From positions 229,747 to 293,746 of the forward strand of contig JAMPHP010000001.1 of the NCBI GenBank assembly GCA_023663365.1: a stretch of 64,000 nucleotides of DNA, written 5' to 3'. The notes under the pieces were generated by a model. The model saw only the letters and a program-made list of their open reading frames with translations, was not told the DNA's origin and did no database searches. Of this stretch, positions 43,153 to 53,056 are shown piece by piece (position 1 is the stretch's first letter; each line of letters starts with the position of its first letter). The translations under genes and the position numbers were made by a program. Source of the DNA: Muribaculaceae bacterium. Lineage in GTDB: Bacteria; Bacteroidota; Bacteroidia; Bacteroidales; Muribaculaceae.

Positions 43153-44820
43153 TTAATAGCCGGGGTTCTGGCCCACGGTGACCACGTACTGGTAAGGAAC
43201 GGGGAACACGGCGCGTGTGTCGGCAATCGAGGTGCCGGTGTACTCGCCGCCCTTCCACGACCAGAGGTAGGATGAGCCGGTGTAGAGGTTGAAGCGGATG
43301 AGGTCGGAGCGACGGTAGCCTTCTTGATAGAGCTCGCACTGGCGCTCGTGGAGGATTTCGCTTGCTGTGGGAGCGGCGATGGGGTCGAGGCCTACACGCT
43401 CACGCACCTTATTGAAGTAGAAGTAGCCGTTGCAGTCGACACCTCTGAGCTGGCACTCGGCGAGCATGAGGTATGCGTCGGCGAGGCGGAACACGGGGAA
43501 GTCGACGGGGCTCATCTGCGAGGTAGCCACGGGTGTGGGATAAGGCTTGCGGAGTGCATCCTTCTCGTCGGCGGAGAGGTCCTTGTTTTCTTCGAGGGCA
43601 TCGTTGAATGCCTTGGCAGCATCGAACTCGGCCACGAGAGCGGAGTTGTAGTAGTCGTTTTCGTCGGTGAATGTGAACTTCACGCTCATGTAGCCGCAGG
43701 AGTTCTCCTTATAGCTTACGAGGTCGGGGATTTCTTCCTGATAGCTGCCTTCGTAGACGAGGCGGCGGGGGTCACCCTGGAGAGCCTTGGAGAGCTCGGG
43801 GCGCATACGCAGACCCGACCAGGGAGTGCCGGGGAAGCCGAGCATGAGGAGCTGACGCGAGAGGGGAGAGTCGGCAGCGTCGGCTTCCATGTAGGTGGCG
43901 CAGGTGAGCGAAGTGGTGCCGCCCCATGTCTCGAGCGTACCTACCGACTGGGGGAAGGCGAAGAAGATTTCGCCGTTGCCTACATACTTGCTGTTGGAGG
44001 CGCAGAAGAGGTACTTGTACTCGGGAGCGAGGCTGAGGTTCGACGACGAAGCCACTACGTTCTTGAGGGCATCGGCGCACTCTTTGTACATGGCAGTGCC
44101 GGTGTATACCTCGGCGTTGAGGTAGAGCTTGGCAAGGATCATGTAGCCGGTCTCACGGTTCACACGGCCGTAGACCTGCTCGGAAGCGGGCTTGAGGTTG
44201 TCGACGTAGGTGGTGAGGTCGGCAACGACAGCTTCGAAGAGCTGCTTGCGGTCGTAGGTGGGAGGAGTGGCGCCTGTCACCGAGTTCTCGTCGATCCAGG
44301 GGCCGCGGCCGAAGAGGTCGATGTTCTGGTAGTAGGCGTAGGCACGGAGTGCACGGGCTTCGGCATCCATCTCTTTGATTTCCTGGTCGGTGAAGCCGAA
44401 GCCGGGGCCGTAGGCGTGGAGCGTGCTGATAAATGTGGAAGCGAGCTTGCAGGTGTGGTTCTCACGCGAGAAAGCGCCGTAGATCCACTCGTTGGTGTCG
44501 GTCCAGATATTCTTGTTGAGCACCTGGTAGCCGGGGTCCTGCCACTTCTCGGAGATGAAGAACTCGTCGGAAGTGATTTCATTGAGGTCGGTGTGCACAC
44601 GGGTGAACACTGTGCGACCGCCGTCGGAAACCGACAGACCGTCGGAGGTGTAGAAGTCGTAGTAAAGACTTGCCAGATAGCCTTCGATGTCGGCCTTCTC
44701 GGTAGGTTCGGTCTTGATGTTGGGGTCGGTAGGCTTCACATCGAGGTCGCCCACGCAGGAGCTTGCCAGCAGCGAGCCGGCAGCCACAATACCGCCAAGT
44801 ATATATTTTGAAAATTTCAT
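43153..44820 (-). CDS. SusD/RagB-family glycan-binding lipoprotein
   Basis: A 555-residue surface lipoprotein (lipobox ASSC, C22). SusD family marks: the N-terminal PTEKADIEGYLASLYYDF, the TPR-like helices around RAYAYYQNIDLFGRGPWI, and the C-terminal FRLADAYLMLAECQLRGVDCNGYFYFNKVRERVGLDPI. It works as the lid on the SusC channel encoded just upstream (38 bp gap). The partner SusC frame is broken here, so the pair may not function unless the break is an error. Confidence 0.95.
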   Translation of the reverse strand: MKFSKYILGGIVAAGSLLASSCVGDLDVKPTDPNIKTEPTEKADIEGYLASLYYDFYTSDGLSVSDGGRTVFTRVHTDLNEITSDEFFISEKWQDPGYQVLNKNIWTDTNEWIYGAFSRENHTCKLASTFISTLHAYGPGFGFTDQEIKEMDAEARALRAYAYYQNIDLFGRGPWIDENSVTGATPPTYDRKQLFEAVVADLTTYVDNLKPASEQVYGRVNRETGYMILAKLYLNAEVYTGTAMYKECADALKNVVASSSNLSLAPEYKYLFCASNSKYVGNGEIFFAFPQSVGTLETWGGTTSLTCATYMEADAADSPLSRQLLMLGFPGTPWSGLRMRPELSKALQGDPRRLVYEGSYQEEIPDLVSYKENSCGYMSVKFTFTDENDYYNSALVAEFDAAKAFNDALEENKDLSADEKDALRKPYPTPVATSQMSPVDFPVFRLADAYLMLAECQLRGVDCNGYFYFNKVRERVGLDPIAAPTASEILHERQCELYQEGYRRSDLIRFNLYTGSSYLWSWKGGEYTGTSIADTRAVFPVPYQYVVTVGQNPGY

Positions 44821-44858
44821 ATTATACTATAAGATGAGTTCGGGATTATATAAAGCCA

Positions 44859-47800
44859 TTAGAAAGTGGCAACAACGCCGAGCGAAACCTGCACGGGGCG
44901 GGGATAGGGGCTGTTGTCGAGACCCTTGTTGAAGGAAACTTCGGGGTCGAGGCCTTTGTACTTGGTGATTACGAAGGGGTTCTGCACGGCTGCGAAGAGG
45001 CGGAGGCGGAGCTTGTTCTGGATAAGGTTCTGCCATGTGTAGCCAAGGGTGATGTTGTCGCAGCGGACGAACGATGCGTTCTGCACGAAGTAGTTGCTCA
45101 GGCGCACTTCCTCACCGCGGCTGCAGTTGAAGAGGTATGTGTCGCTCATGATGTTGTAGACGGGAGTTGTGGCAGTGGCAGTGGCGGGGAATACGGAGCC
45201 CGACTGAGTCTGGTTGTAGGCCCAGTTGTCGAAGTTGCCGCGGAGCACGAAGCCGAGGTCCCAGTTCTTATATGTGAAGGTGTTGCTCCAGGTAGCTGTG
45301 AATGCGGGTGTGGGGCTGTGGTAGAGGATGCGGTCCTCTTTGGTGATCACGCCGTCGCCGTTCTGGTCCACATACACGCCTTCGAGGGGGTTACCGTCGT
45401 TGTCGTATACCTGCTCGTAGACATAGAAGGAGTAAGCGGGTTCGCCCACGGTGTGCTTCTGCACGCGGAGAGCGTCGCCGATGCCGCCGGTGGTGCCGTC
45501 GTAGCCTTCTGCCAGGCGGGTAATTTTGTTCTTGTTCCAGGCGAAGTTGAGGTTGGAGGTCCAGGTGAAGTCCTTGGTGACGATGGGTCGGGTGTTGATG
45601 TTGAACTCGATACCGACGTTCTCAAGGTCGCCGCCGTTGATGATACCTACGTTGGAGAGGTTGGAGCCTGCTGCGTAGTCGGCTTCCACGAGGAGGTCCT
45701 TGGTCTTGCGGACGTAGTACTCGATGCTACCGTTGATGCGGTTGTTGAGGAAACCGAAGTCGATGCCGACGTTGTAGGTAGTGGTCGACTCCCACTTGAG
45801 GCCTGCGTTGAACTTGGAGGGGGTGAAGGGGAATACTACGCTGTTCCAGTTGCCGAAGAGGGGATAGCGGCCGGAGAGGTTTGTGGAGGTGTAGTACTGG
45901 GGCAGATAGGGGAAGAACTCATTGTCGAGACCCTGCTGGCCGGTGATACCGTAGTCGAAGCGGATCTTGAGGTCGTTCATCCACGATTTGGCACCCTGCA
46001 TGAAGTTTTCCTCGATGATGCGCCAGCCTACTGCCACAGCGGGATATGTGCCCCAGCGGTTCTCCTTGGCAAAGCGCGAGGTGCCGTCGCGGCGCACGGT
46101 GGCGGTGAGCATGTAGCGGTCCATGAAGGTGTAGTTGAGTCGGCCGAAGAACGACACGAGCTGATATTCGCGTGCATAGTGCGAGGTGGGTGCGTACTGG
46201 TAGCCGGCGAGCTCAGCCGCGGGCACGCTGCGCACACCGCCGTCGGGGGTGGGGAGCTCGAATACTTCGGTGCAGTTCACGATTGCGGGGTCGACCTTGG
46301 AGGCGTTGTGGCCCTGGTTCTTGAAGTGCTGCCAGGAGTAACCGGCTGTCACGTCGAGGTCGGAGTGGATTGCGTCGAAGGTCTTGTTGTAGTTGAGATA
46401 GAAATCGAGCATGGTGGAGAGGTTCTCGTCGTTGAACATCTGCTTTGTGCCATAGCCGTTCTTGATCTGGGTCACGTCGCCGTTGGTCACGTCGGGGCCT
46501 ACGGAGCCGTCGTAGCGCACGGAGAAGGTGCCGTTCCAGTTGTTGGGGGCGCCTGCGTTGGTGAGTTTGTACGACTCGCCGTGGCTGTAGTCGTAGCCGA
46601 GGTTGAGGTTGGCGCGGAGCTCGTTGAGGAAGGGCATCTTGAGGTCGATCTGGAGGTTGCCGACGCTCTGATATACTTTCGACCTCTCATTGTACTCCTC
46701 AATCTGAGCCACGGGGTTGGTGGCCATGAGGGTGTTGATCGAGGAGCCGGGGCTATTGGGGCCTGCGATGCCGCCACCGCTCACGTAGGTGGTCCAGTTG
46801 TTGAAGGCGGGAGCGTCGCTGTGCACGGGCAGGGTGGGGTTGAAGGTCACGGCTGCGCCGAGGCCGCCGCCGTCGTAGCGGTTCTGCACGTAAGCGCCCT
46901 TGACGTTAGCGTTGACGCTGAGGAGGCCGTCGAAGAACTTGGGAGTGAGGTTGATGCTACCAGTGAGGCGCTTCATGCCCGAAGTCTTGATGATACCCTG
47001 GTTGTCGGTGTAGCCCACAGCCACACGGTAGGGGAGGAAACCTGCGGTACCGCCCACGGAGAGGCTGTAGTCGTGCGAGAATGATGTGCGGAGCACTTCT
47101 TTCTGCCAGTTGGTGTTTGCAGTGCCGAGGCTGAGGTACTGGTCGCTTTCCTCGCCGTAGCGCTTGCGGATGAAGTCGCGGAACTCACCTGCTTCCATCA
47201 TGTTGACGTAGTTGCGGGGAGTGTTCACGAAGAAGTTGGCAGCGAAGTTGACCTGCGGGCGTCCGCTCTTACCGGTCTTGGTGGTGATGATGATCACACC
47301 GTTCGATGCGCGGCTACCGTAGATGGCAGTTGCCGAAGCGGACTTAAGGATAGAGATGGTCTCGATGTTCTCGGGGTTGACGAGCGAGAGGGGTTCGAAG
47401 AGCCGGTCACACCTTTATTATCCATAGGCACACCGTCGATCACGATAAGAGGAGCAGTGGTTGCGTTGAGCGATGCACCACCGCGGATGGTGATGTTGGC
47501 ACCGCCGGCAGGGCTACCACCGTCGGTCGTAACAACCACACCGGGGCTTGCACCCACGAGGAGATCCTGAGCTGTGGAAGCGAGGCCGGCCTCGATGTCG
47601 GAGGGCTTAACCACGCCGAGCGAGCCTGTAGCGTCGCTCTTCTTCACAGTACCGTAGCCCACGACCACGAGTTCGCTCATCGACACTGCATTGGTGCGGA
47701 GCTTGACGGTGATGTCGGTGCGGTTGTCGACAGGCACTTCCTGCGTGTCGCAACCCACATAGGACACGATTAGAGTAGCGTTGGGCGCTACCTTGATTGT

Positions 47801-48004
47801 GAACTTACCGTCAATGTCGGTGACGACGCCTAATTCGCCGCCACCCTTCACAGTGACGCTTGCACCGATGGCGGGCTCGCCCTCGGGTTCATACACAGTA
47901 CCGTTCACTGTGATGTTTTGCGCAAAAGCCGGCAGCGCCAAGGCGAGCACCAGGAAGAGTGCTGTCAGAGCCCTGCGGGTCATTTGTAAACAAATGTTTT
48001 TCAT
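44859..48004 (-). pseudogene. SusC/RagA-family TonB-dependent transporter with one-base frameshift
   Basis: Two frames together give a SusC protein of about 1048 residues. The first (48004 to about 47390) has a signal peptide, a carboxypeptidase-like domain (NITVNGTVYEPEGEPAIGAS), the TonB box region SELVVVGYGTVKK and plug (IRGGASLNATTAPLIVIDG). The frame shifts at a run of four G on the plus strand (47390-47393); with five the reading would go on as NPLSLVNPENIETISILKSA into the second frame (47297-44859), which has YGSRASNGVIIITTK and a full barrel ending in F. Nothing else is degraded, so this is a fresh mutation or a base-call error. Confidence 0.88.
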
Positions 48005-48364
48005 GCAAGAGTTTTTTGAGTTGATATTTTATGTTTTGTTATTCTTAGGGTCAGATGCGAAAAATCGCGGCGGCACAAATGCCGTCGGCAGCAATTAGTT
48101 CTGAAAGAGGCGATAAGTATGGCATTAGACTCGCGCTCGTGACAAATTAGCAACTGATGTAAATAAAATGACTATAATCTCCGGCATCTGCGGCAGCCTT
48201 TACGTGCGACTTGCGGCAAACGCTCCACAAAGGAAGTTAAAAAAAGTGACATAAGTTCAATGTCGGCGGGCAAAAATCGCGAGATGGCGAAACTTTAACG
48301 TATTTAACTTAAATACAGTTGCGCATTTTAACATTTTGGAGCCGAGCTCTTTTTTGCACTCTTC
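48005..48364. other. Divergent intergenic region between susC and gmk
   Basis: About 360 bp without a gene. It holds the leader and presumably promoter of the Sus-type operon, AT-rich near the susC start, with a short hairpin GGCGGCAC/TGCCGTC at about 48071-48088. I could not place a convincing -7/-33 pair for susC. Confidence 0.4.
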
Positions 48365-48395
48365 TTGCCGCAGCCGCGTTTTTTTGTTAATTTTG
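48365..48395 (+). promoter_or_regulatory. Promoter of gmk-nadD
   Basis: TTG (48365-48367) and TAATTTTG (48388-48395) are 20 bp apart; the ATG follows 25 bp later. Confidence 0.65.
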
Positions 48396-48420
48396 CCGTC
48401 AACACCCATCAATAGAACCC

Positions 48421-48999
48421 ATGGACAAAAAAGGTAAAATAATAGTGATTGCCGCACCCTCAGGCTGCGGAAAGTCCACTATCATCAACGCGCTGCTCGA
48501 CGGCGGCGACCTCAACCTCGGCTTTGCCGTGTCGGCCACCACACGCCCGCCGCGCGATGGCGAGGTCGACGGCCGCAACTACTACTTCATGACCGAGGAG
48601 GCCTTCCGCGACGCTATCGCCGAAGGCGGCTTCATCGAATTTGAGGAGGTATACCCGGGCCGCTTCTACGGCACACTCCGCAGCGAGATAGAGCGCATCA
48701 CCGGCCAAGGCCACAATATAATCCTCGACCTCGACGTGAACGGCGCCCTCGGCGTAAAGAAAATCTACGGCGACGACGCTCTCACCATCTTCATAGAGCC
48801 GCCCACAATCGACGAGCTGCGCCGCCGCCTCGAGTTCCGCGGCACGGAGACACCCGAGGTGATCGACGTGCGCGTGGACCGTGCACAGTACGAGATATCG
48901 CGCGCCCCGGAGTTTGACTGCCGCGTGGTGAACGACCGCCTCGACACTGCCATCAACGAGACGCGCAACCTTATCGGCGGCTTCACCGCCCTTAGCTGA
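48421..48999 (+). CDS. gmk: Guanylate kinase
   Basis: A 192-residue enzyme phosphorylating GMP to GDP. The P-loop is APSGCGKSTI (residues 10-19), the GMP-binding part has SATTRPPRDGEVDGRNYYFM and EFEEVYPGRFYGTL, and NDRLDTAINE lies near the C-terminus. Its TGA overlaps the nadD ATG by one base (TGATG), so translation is coupled. Confidence 0.96.
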   Translation: MDKKGKIIVIAAPSGCGKSTIINALLDGGDLNLGFAVSATTRPPRDGEVDGRNYYFMTEEAFRDAIAEGGFIEFEEVYPGRFYGTLRSEIERITGQGHNIILDLDVNGALGVKKIYGDDALTIFIEPPTIDELRRRLEFRGTETPEVIDVRVDRAQYEISRAPEFDCRVVNDRLDTAINETRNLIGGFTALS

Positions 49000-49577
49000 T
49001 GGAGACGATAGGTATCCTTGGCGGGTCGTTCAACCCGGTCCATATCGGGCACATGATTCTCGCCTCCTACCTGGTGCAGTGGGGCTATGTGGACAAGGTG
49101 TGGCTCACCCTCTCGCCGCGCAATCCGCTCAAGGACCCCGGCGAGCTCCTGCCCGACATGAAGCGCCTCACCATGCTCTCCATCGCCTCGAAGGGAGCCG
49201 ACGACATCGACATCTGCGACATAGAGCTCTCGATGCCGAAGCCCTCGTACACCATCAACACCCTCGACCTGCTGCGCGAGCGCAACCCCGACTGCCGCTT
49301 CAAGCTCATCATTGGCAGCGACAACTGGCGCATCTTCGACAAGTGGCGCGAGCCCCAGCGCATCCTCGACGACTACGGCGTGATAGTATATCTGCGGCCC
49401 GGCTATCCCGTGGCCGACGAGCACATCATAGGCCTCGAGGTGGTCGACGCACCGATGGTGCACGTGTCGAGCACCTTCATCCGCGCAGCCATAGCAAAGG
49501 GCCGCAACATGAACTATTTCCTGCCCGCAGGCGTCTACAAGTACATAATGGACAATAAACTCTACACGAGGAGTTAA
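48999..49577 (+). CDS. nadD: Nicotinate-nucleotide adenylyltransferase
   Basis: A 192-residue enzyme of NAD synthesis joining AMP to nicotinate mononucleotide. Motifs: GGSFNPVHIGHM (residues 8-19), LSPRNPLKD, the SYTINTLDLLRE block, IIGSDNW and the late HVSSTFIRAAIAKG. The pairing with gmk is common in Bacteroidetes. A repeat region follows the stop. Confidence 0.96.
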   Translation: METIGILGGSFNPVHIGHMILASYLVQWGYVDKVWLTLSPRNPLKDPGELLPDMKRLTMLSIASKGADDIDICDIELSMPKPSYTINTLDLLRERNPDCRFKLIIGSDNWRIFDKWREPQRILDDYGVIVYLRPGYPVADEHIIGLEVVDAPMVHVSSTFIRAAIAKGRNMNYFLPAGVYKYIMDNKLYTRS

Positions 49578-49690
49578 GAGTGATGAGTTATGAGATATGA
49601 GTTGAATGTGTCTTCTCCCAACTCATCGCGTAGCTCAAATCTCATAACTCGAAAACACTCATATCTCATATCTCATAACTCATAACTTGA
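49578..49690. repeat. CTCATAACTCATATCTCATA-type intergenic repeat
   Basis: The gap after nadD is made of GAGTTATGAGATATGAGTTG and its reverse forms, with a central CCCAACTCATCGCG. The arms can pair, so the RNA could fold as a hairpin. Pieces of the same family lie near 245, 25555 and 36840. Confidence 0.65.
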
Positions 49691-49695
49691 AACGA

Positions 49696-50217
49696 ATGTC
49701 TCCCGCAGCCCTCAGCCTGGCCACACTTTCGCTCGAATACTGCAAAGTGGTGGCAGCAGCCGCAGAAACGGAGCCGCGAGTATTTCTCGCCGACATGCTC
49801 CGGTATCTGCCGCGCATATATATGACCATATCCGATATAAAGCCCTACGAAGATGAGCCCGAAGCCGAAGTCTATGAGACCGGCGCAATCTACGACAGCA
49901 TCACCGAGGAGCAGTACGACAGCGCTCGCACCGACATGGCCCGCGCTCTCGGCCAATACGACGTTTTCCTCGACACCGCCGTGGCCGACATGCAGTACTC
50001 CGACACGCCGGTGGCCGTATCGCTGGCCGAACTGCTTGCCGACGTCTTCCAAAATATGGCCGACTTCGCCGCCACCATGGCGCAGGCCACCGACGAAATC
50101 ATGCCCGAAGTACTCACCGAGCTCAAGTACCGCTTCGAGAGCTTCCTCTCCGACACTATCTGCCGCGCCCTCCGCGCCGCAAACCATGTGTACTACAACG
50201 CCGACTTCGACCAATAA
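49696..50217 (+). CDS. DUF5063 protein
   Basis: A 173-residue, largely helical, acidic soluble protein without signal peptide. It opens with ALSLATLSLEYCKVV and has the DUF5063-like block YLPRIYMTISDIKPYEDEPEAE and later DIFQNMADFAATM-like helices (DVFQNMADFAATMAQ). The family has no known function. The ATG at 49696 is preferred; a TTG three codons earlier is in frame. It lies 15 bp ahead of the M18 peptidase gene, so the two are probably co-transcribed. Confidence 0.8.
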   Translation: MSPAALSLATLSLEYCKVVAAAAETEPRVFLADMLRYLPRIYMTISDIKPYEDEPEAEVYETGAIYDSITEEQYDSARTDMARALGQYDVFLDTAVADMQYSDTPVAVSLAELLADVFQNMADFAATMAQATDEIMPEVLTELKYRFESFLSDTICRALRAANHVYYNADFDQ

Positions 50218-50232
50218 CGAAACTCCTTAGCC

Positions 50233-51549
50233 ATGAATAGACACATCTGTGAGCAGCCCGAAGCCTATGCTGCCGACCTTTGCAAATTTCTCGACGACTC
50301 GCCCGTGAATTTCTGGGCCGTCGACACCGTGCGCCACCGCCTCGAGGAGCATGGCTTCTCCGAGCTGAAAATGGAGGAGGAGTGGACGCTCACCCCCGGC
50401 GACCGCCGCTACGTGACCAAAAACGGCTCAGCCATCTTCGCCTTCATCGTGGGGCAGGCCGACGCCGCACGCGGCTTCAACATGGTGGCCGCCCACAGCG
50501 ACTCGCCCGGCTTCCGCATCAAGCCCAAGTGCGAGATGCCCTTCGAGGGCGGCGGCCTCAAGCTCAACACCGAGGTGTACGGCGGTCCGATTCTCTACAC
50601 ATGGTTCGACCGCCCGCTCTCTGTGGCCGGCCGCGTGATGCTGCGCTCGTCGGACCCGCTGCACCCCGAGATACGACTGCTGCGCATCGACAGGCCCATC
50701 CTCATCATCCCGCACCTTGCCATACACTTCAACCGCGCCGTGAACGAGGGCAACAAGCTCTCCAAGCAGAAGGATATGCTGCCTGTAGCAGCCATCGACG
50801 GCTGCGAGGCAAGCGAGGGCTTCGTGCGGCTTGCCATCGCCGACGAGCTCGGTGTGGCCGCCGAGGATATCATCGACTACGACATCTCGCTCTACACCAC
50901 ACAAAAGGCCTGCTGCACAGGCTATTGGGGAAATATGATAAGCTCGGGGCGGCTCGACGACCTCTCGATGGTGCACGCAGGCCTCACCGCGCTGCTCCTA
51001 AAAGCCGATGTGCCAAGCGATTACACACGCGTCCTCGCCATCTTCGACAATGAGGAGACCGGCTCAGGCACCAAGCAGGGTGCAGCATCGCCTGTGCTCG
51101 AGCACATCCTCCGCCGCATAGTCTACTGCAAGGGCGGCAGCGAGGCCGATTTCTTCCGTGCCGTAGCAAGCTCCTTCATGATTTCTGCCGACAATGCTCA
51201 CGGATTTCATCCCAATTACCCCGAGAAATACGACCCGACAAACCACCCCGTGCTCGGCGGCGGCCCCTGCATAAAGGTAAACGCCAACTGCAAGTACATG
51301 ACCGACGCCGAGTCGGCAACCGTATTCGCCACGCTGTGCGAGCGCGCAGGTGTGCCGTGCCAGTACTTCGTGAACCACAGCGACGTGGCCGGAGGCTCTA
51401 CCTTGGGCAACATACTCACCTCGCAGATACCTCTTCGCGGTGTCGACATGGGCGCGCCGCTCTGGGCCATGCACTCGGCCTGCGAGACCGGCGCCATCGC
51501 CGACCACACGGCTTCGTGCAAGGCCTTTGCCGAGCTCTTCGGGCTCTGA
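50233..51549 (+). CDS. M18-family aminopeptidase
   Basis: A 438-residue cytoplasmic zinc aminopeptidase. Metal-site regions are AAHSDSPGFRIKP (near residue 78), IFDNEETGSGTKQGA (near 268) and FVNHSDVAGGSTLGN (near 380), with the gate His in the M18 block SADNAHGFHPNYPEKYD. M18 enzymes (aspartyl aminopeptidase, ApeB) remove N-terminal residues, mostly acidic ones. The length is typical. It ends before a strong terminator. Confidence 0.94.
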   Translation: MNRHICEQPEAYAADLCKFLDDSPVNFWAVDTVRHRLEEHGFSELKMEEEWTLTPGDRRYVTKNGSAIFAFIVGQADAARGFNMVAAHSDSPGFRIKPKCEMPFEGGGLKLNTEVYGGPILYTWFDRPLSVAGRVMLRSSDPLHPEIRLLRIDRPILIIPHLAIHFNRAVNEGNKLSKQKDMLPVAAIDGCEASEGFVRLAIADELGVAAEDIIDYDISLYTTQKACCTGYWGNMISSGRLDDLSMVHAGLTALLLKADVPSDYTRVLAIFDNEETGSGTKQGAASPVLEHILRRIVYCKGGSEADFFRAVASSFMISADNAHGFHPNYPEKYDPTNHPVLGGGPCIKVNANCKYMTDAESATVFATLCERAGVPCQYFVNHSDVAGGSTLGNILTSQIPLRGVDMGAPLWAMHSACETGAIADHTASCKAFAELFGL

Positions 51550-51574
51550 CGCTCTTTTAAGGTCTTTAAGGAAA

Positions 51575-51622
51575 ATAAGGTCTTTAAGGTCGTGGATGAC
51601 CTCAAAGACCTTATCTTTTTTT
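51575..51622. terminator. Two-way terminator after the M18 peptidase gene
   Basis: ATAAGGTCTTTAAGGTC pairs with GACCTCAAAGACCTTAT (one mismatch) and is followed by a C and seven T on the plus strand. The A-rich left side lets it serve the convergent GlmU-like gene too. The AAGGTCTTTAAGG word also occurs just upstream at 51558-51571. Confidence 0.88.
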
Positions 51623-51636
51623 CACTCTGTTCTCTT

Positions 51637-52791
51637 TTACTTGAATGCCTCGGCAGCCTCGCGGATGGCATAGAACATGCGCCTGTCGGCCTCGGTGAGT
51701 TCCACATGGCGGCGCGCCATCATGCGGGCGGCGATGTCGAAGAACTTCGTCATCGACACTTCGCTGAAGCCTGCCGTAGAGCCTTCGCTGAAGGAGGGCA
51801 CGAAGTTGCGCGGGAAGCCCGAGCCGTGGATATTCACACCTACACCAAGCACCGTGGCGGTGTTGAACATGGTGTTGATGCCGGCCTTGGAATGGTCGCC
51901 CATAATTAGGCCGCAGAACTGCAGCGTGGTGCGTGAGAAGCGCGCCGTAGGATAGTTCCACAGGCGGATGGGAGTGTAGTCGTTCTTCAGATTCGAGGCC
52001 ACACAGCCTGCACCGAGGTTGCACCACTCACCTATCACGGCATTGCCGAGGAAGCCGTCGTGCGCCTTGTTGGAGTAGGCCTGCATCACCACATTGTTGA
52101 GCTCGCCGCCCACCTTGCAGTAGGGGCCGAGGGTGGTGGCACCGTAGATTTTCGAGCCCATGTTGACCACTGCATGAGGGCAGAGAGCCACGGGTCCGCG
52201 CAGCATGGAGCCCTCCATAATCTCGGCATCGCGGCCCACGTAGATGGGGCCCGACTTGGTGTTGAGGAAGGCGCCCTCCACACTCGCACCCTCTTCGATG
52301 AAGATGAGCGAGGGGTCGCCTATCACGGTGTTGGTAGCGCTCAGGGGCTGCGACTCACGCCCTGCCACGATACGCTCGAAGTCGGCAAGGAGAGCTTCGC
52401 CGTTGAGCATGAAGATGTCGTAGAGATGCTTTACCGACAGCACATCGCCATCGTAGGCACGGCACACAGAGCCCGTGCCGCGGCGCGCCACGCACACATC
52501 GGCGGCCATCAGGCACTCATCCTCGCCAAGGGCCGCCACAGCCTCTGCAAGGGCCTTTGTAGGCAGCACATGCCCTGCGAGGAATATTGCGTCGGTCGGG
52601 TCGGGGCAAGGCCTGAAAATCTCTTTTAAATAATCGGTGGCGGCATCCCAGAAATATTCGCCGGGAAGCAGAGCCTGCCACTTCTCGGCGATGGTGGTGA
52701 TACCCATGCGGAGAGCTCCGACGGGGCGGGTATAGGTCAGCGGCAGAAGCTCGGCACGGATGGCCGGATCATCGAAAACAACAAGTCTCAT
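51637..52791 (-). CDS. GlmU-like sugar nucleotidyltransferase
   Basis: A 384-residue protein of the GlmU-like family seen in Bacteroidetes. The N-terminal half (MRLVVFDDPAIRAELLPLTYTRPVGALRMG) is a nucleotidyltransferase-like domain of unusual type. The C-terminal half (about 185-340: NTKSGPIYVGRDAEIMEGSMLRGPVALCPHAVVNMGSKIYGATTLGPYCKVGGELNNVVM) is a left-handed beta-helix of hexapeptide repeats. It could make UDP-GlcNAc or another activated sugar; the exact reaction is not settled. Its start is 3 bp from the MITE-like element. Confidence 0.82.
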   Translation of the reverse strand: MRLVVFDDPAIRAELLPLTYTRPVGALRMGITTIAEKWQALLPGEYFWDAATDYLKEIFRPCPDPTDAIFLAGHVLPTKALAEAVAALGEDECLMAADVCVARRGTGSVCRAYDGDVLSVKHLYDIFMLNGEALLADFERIVAGRESQPLSATNTVIGDPSLIFIEEGASVEGAFLNTKSGPIYVGRDAEIMEGSMLRGPVALCPHAVVNMGSKIYGATTLGPYCKVGGELNNVVMQAYSNKAHDGFLGNAVIGEWCNLGAGCVASNLKNDYTPIRLWNYPTARFSRTTLQFCGLIMGDHSKAGINTMFNTATVLGVGVNIHGSGFPRNFVPSFSEGSTAGFSEVSMTKFFDIAARMMARRHVELTEADRRMFYAIREAAEAFK

Positions 52792-52794
52792 ACT

Positions 52795-52988
52795 AAGTAA
52801 GTCTTAAAAATTAATACGCATAATGAACCTTAGTAAGCCGAGAAGTGCTTTATATCCTCCGGGGCGACTTTCGGGCACTTTCTTTCCTCGTCATCAGTCG
52901 TGTAGCACGCTACACTCCTTCTTCCTCAAAAAGAAATCGCTCCGAAATTCATCCCCGTATGATATAAATTAATTTTTGCGACTTACTT
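52795..52988. mobile_element. MITE-like palindromic element, 194 bp
   Basis: Terminal inverted repeats of 21 bp (AAGTAAGTC..AAAAATTAAT at 52795-52815 and its reverse at 52968-52988) match at 19 of 21 positions. ACT stands directly outside both ends (52792-52794, 52989-52991), as a 3-bp target duplication would. Inside, TTTATATC..C.GGGG and its reverse pair, as do further stretches, down to a GTGTAGC-AC-GCTACAC core at 52900-52915. No protein is encoded. It fills most of the gap 52792-53003. Confidence 0.6.
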
Positions 52989-53003
52989 ACTACAATTTAA
53001 ACA

Positions 53004-53033
53004 GAGCCGCAAAAGGAAGTACTCTTGCGGCTC
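53004..53033 (-). terminator. Terminator after apt
   Basis: On the minus strand GAGCCGCAAGAG and CTTTTGCGGCTC form a 12-bp stem with one mismatch and a 6-nt loop, followed by TGTTTAAATT. Confidence 0.75.
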
Positions 53034-53056
53034 CGGTAGAATTTTGGCTGATGAAA

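Noticed and set aside
47294..47400. Programmed frameshift in susC
   Set aside because: There is no slippery heptamer with a downstream pseudoknot that I can see, and SusC genes are not known to use one; a one-base loss is simpler.
48257..48457. Small minus-strand frame upstream of gmk
   Set aside because: It overlaps the gmk promoter and start, and has no family resemblance.
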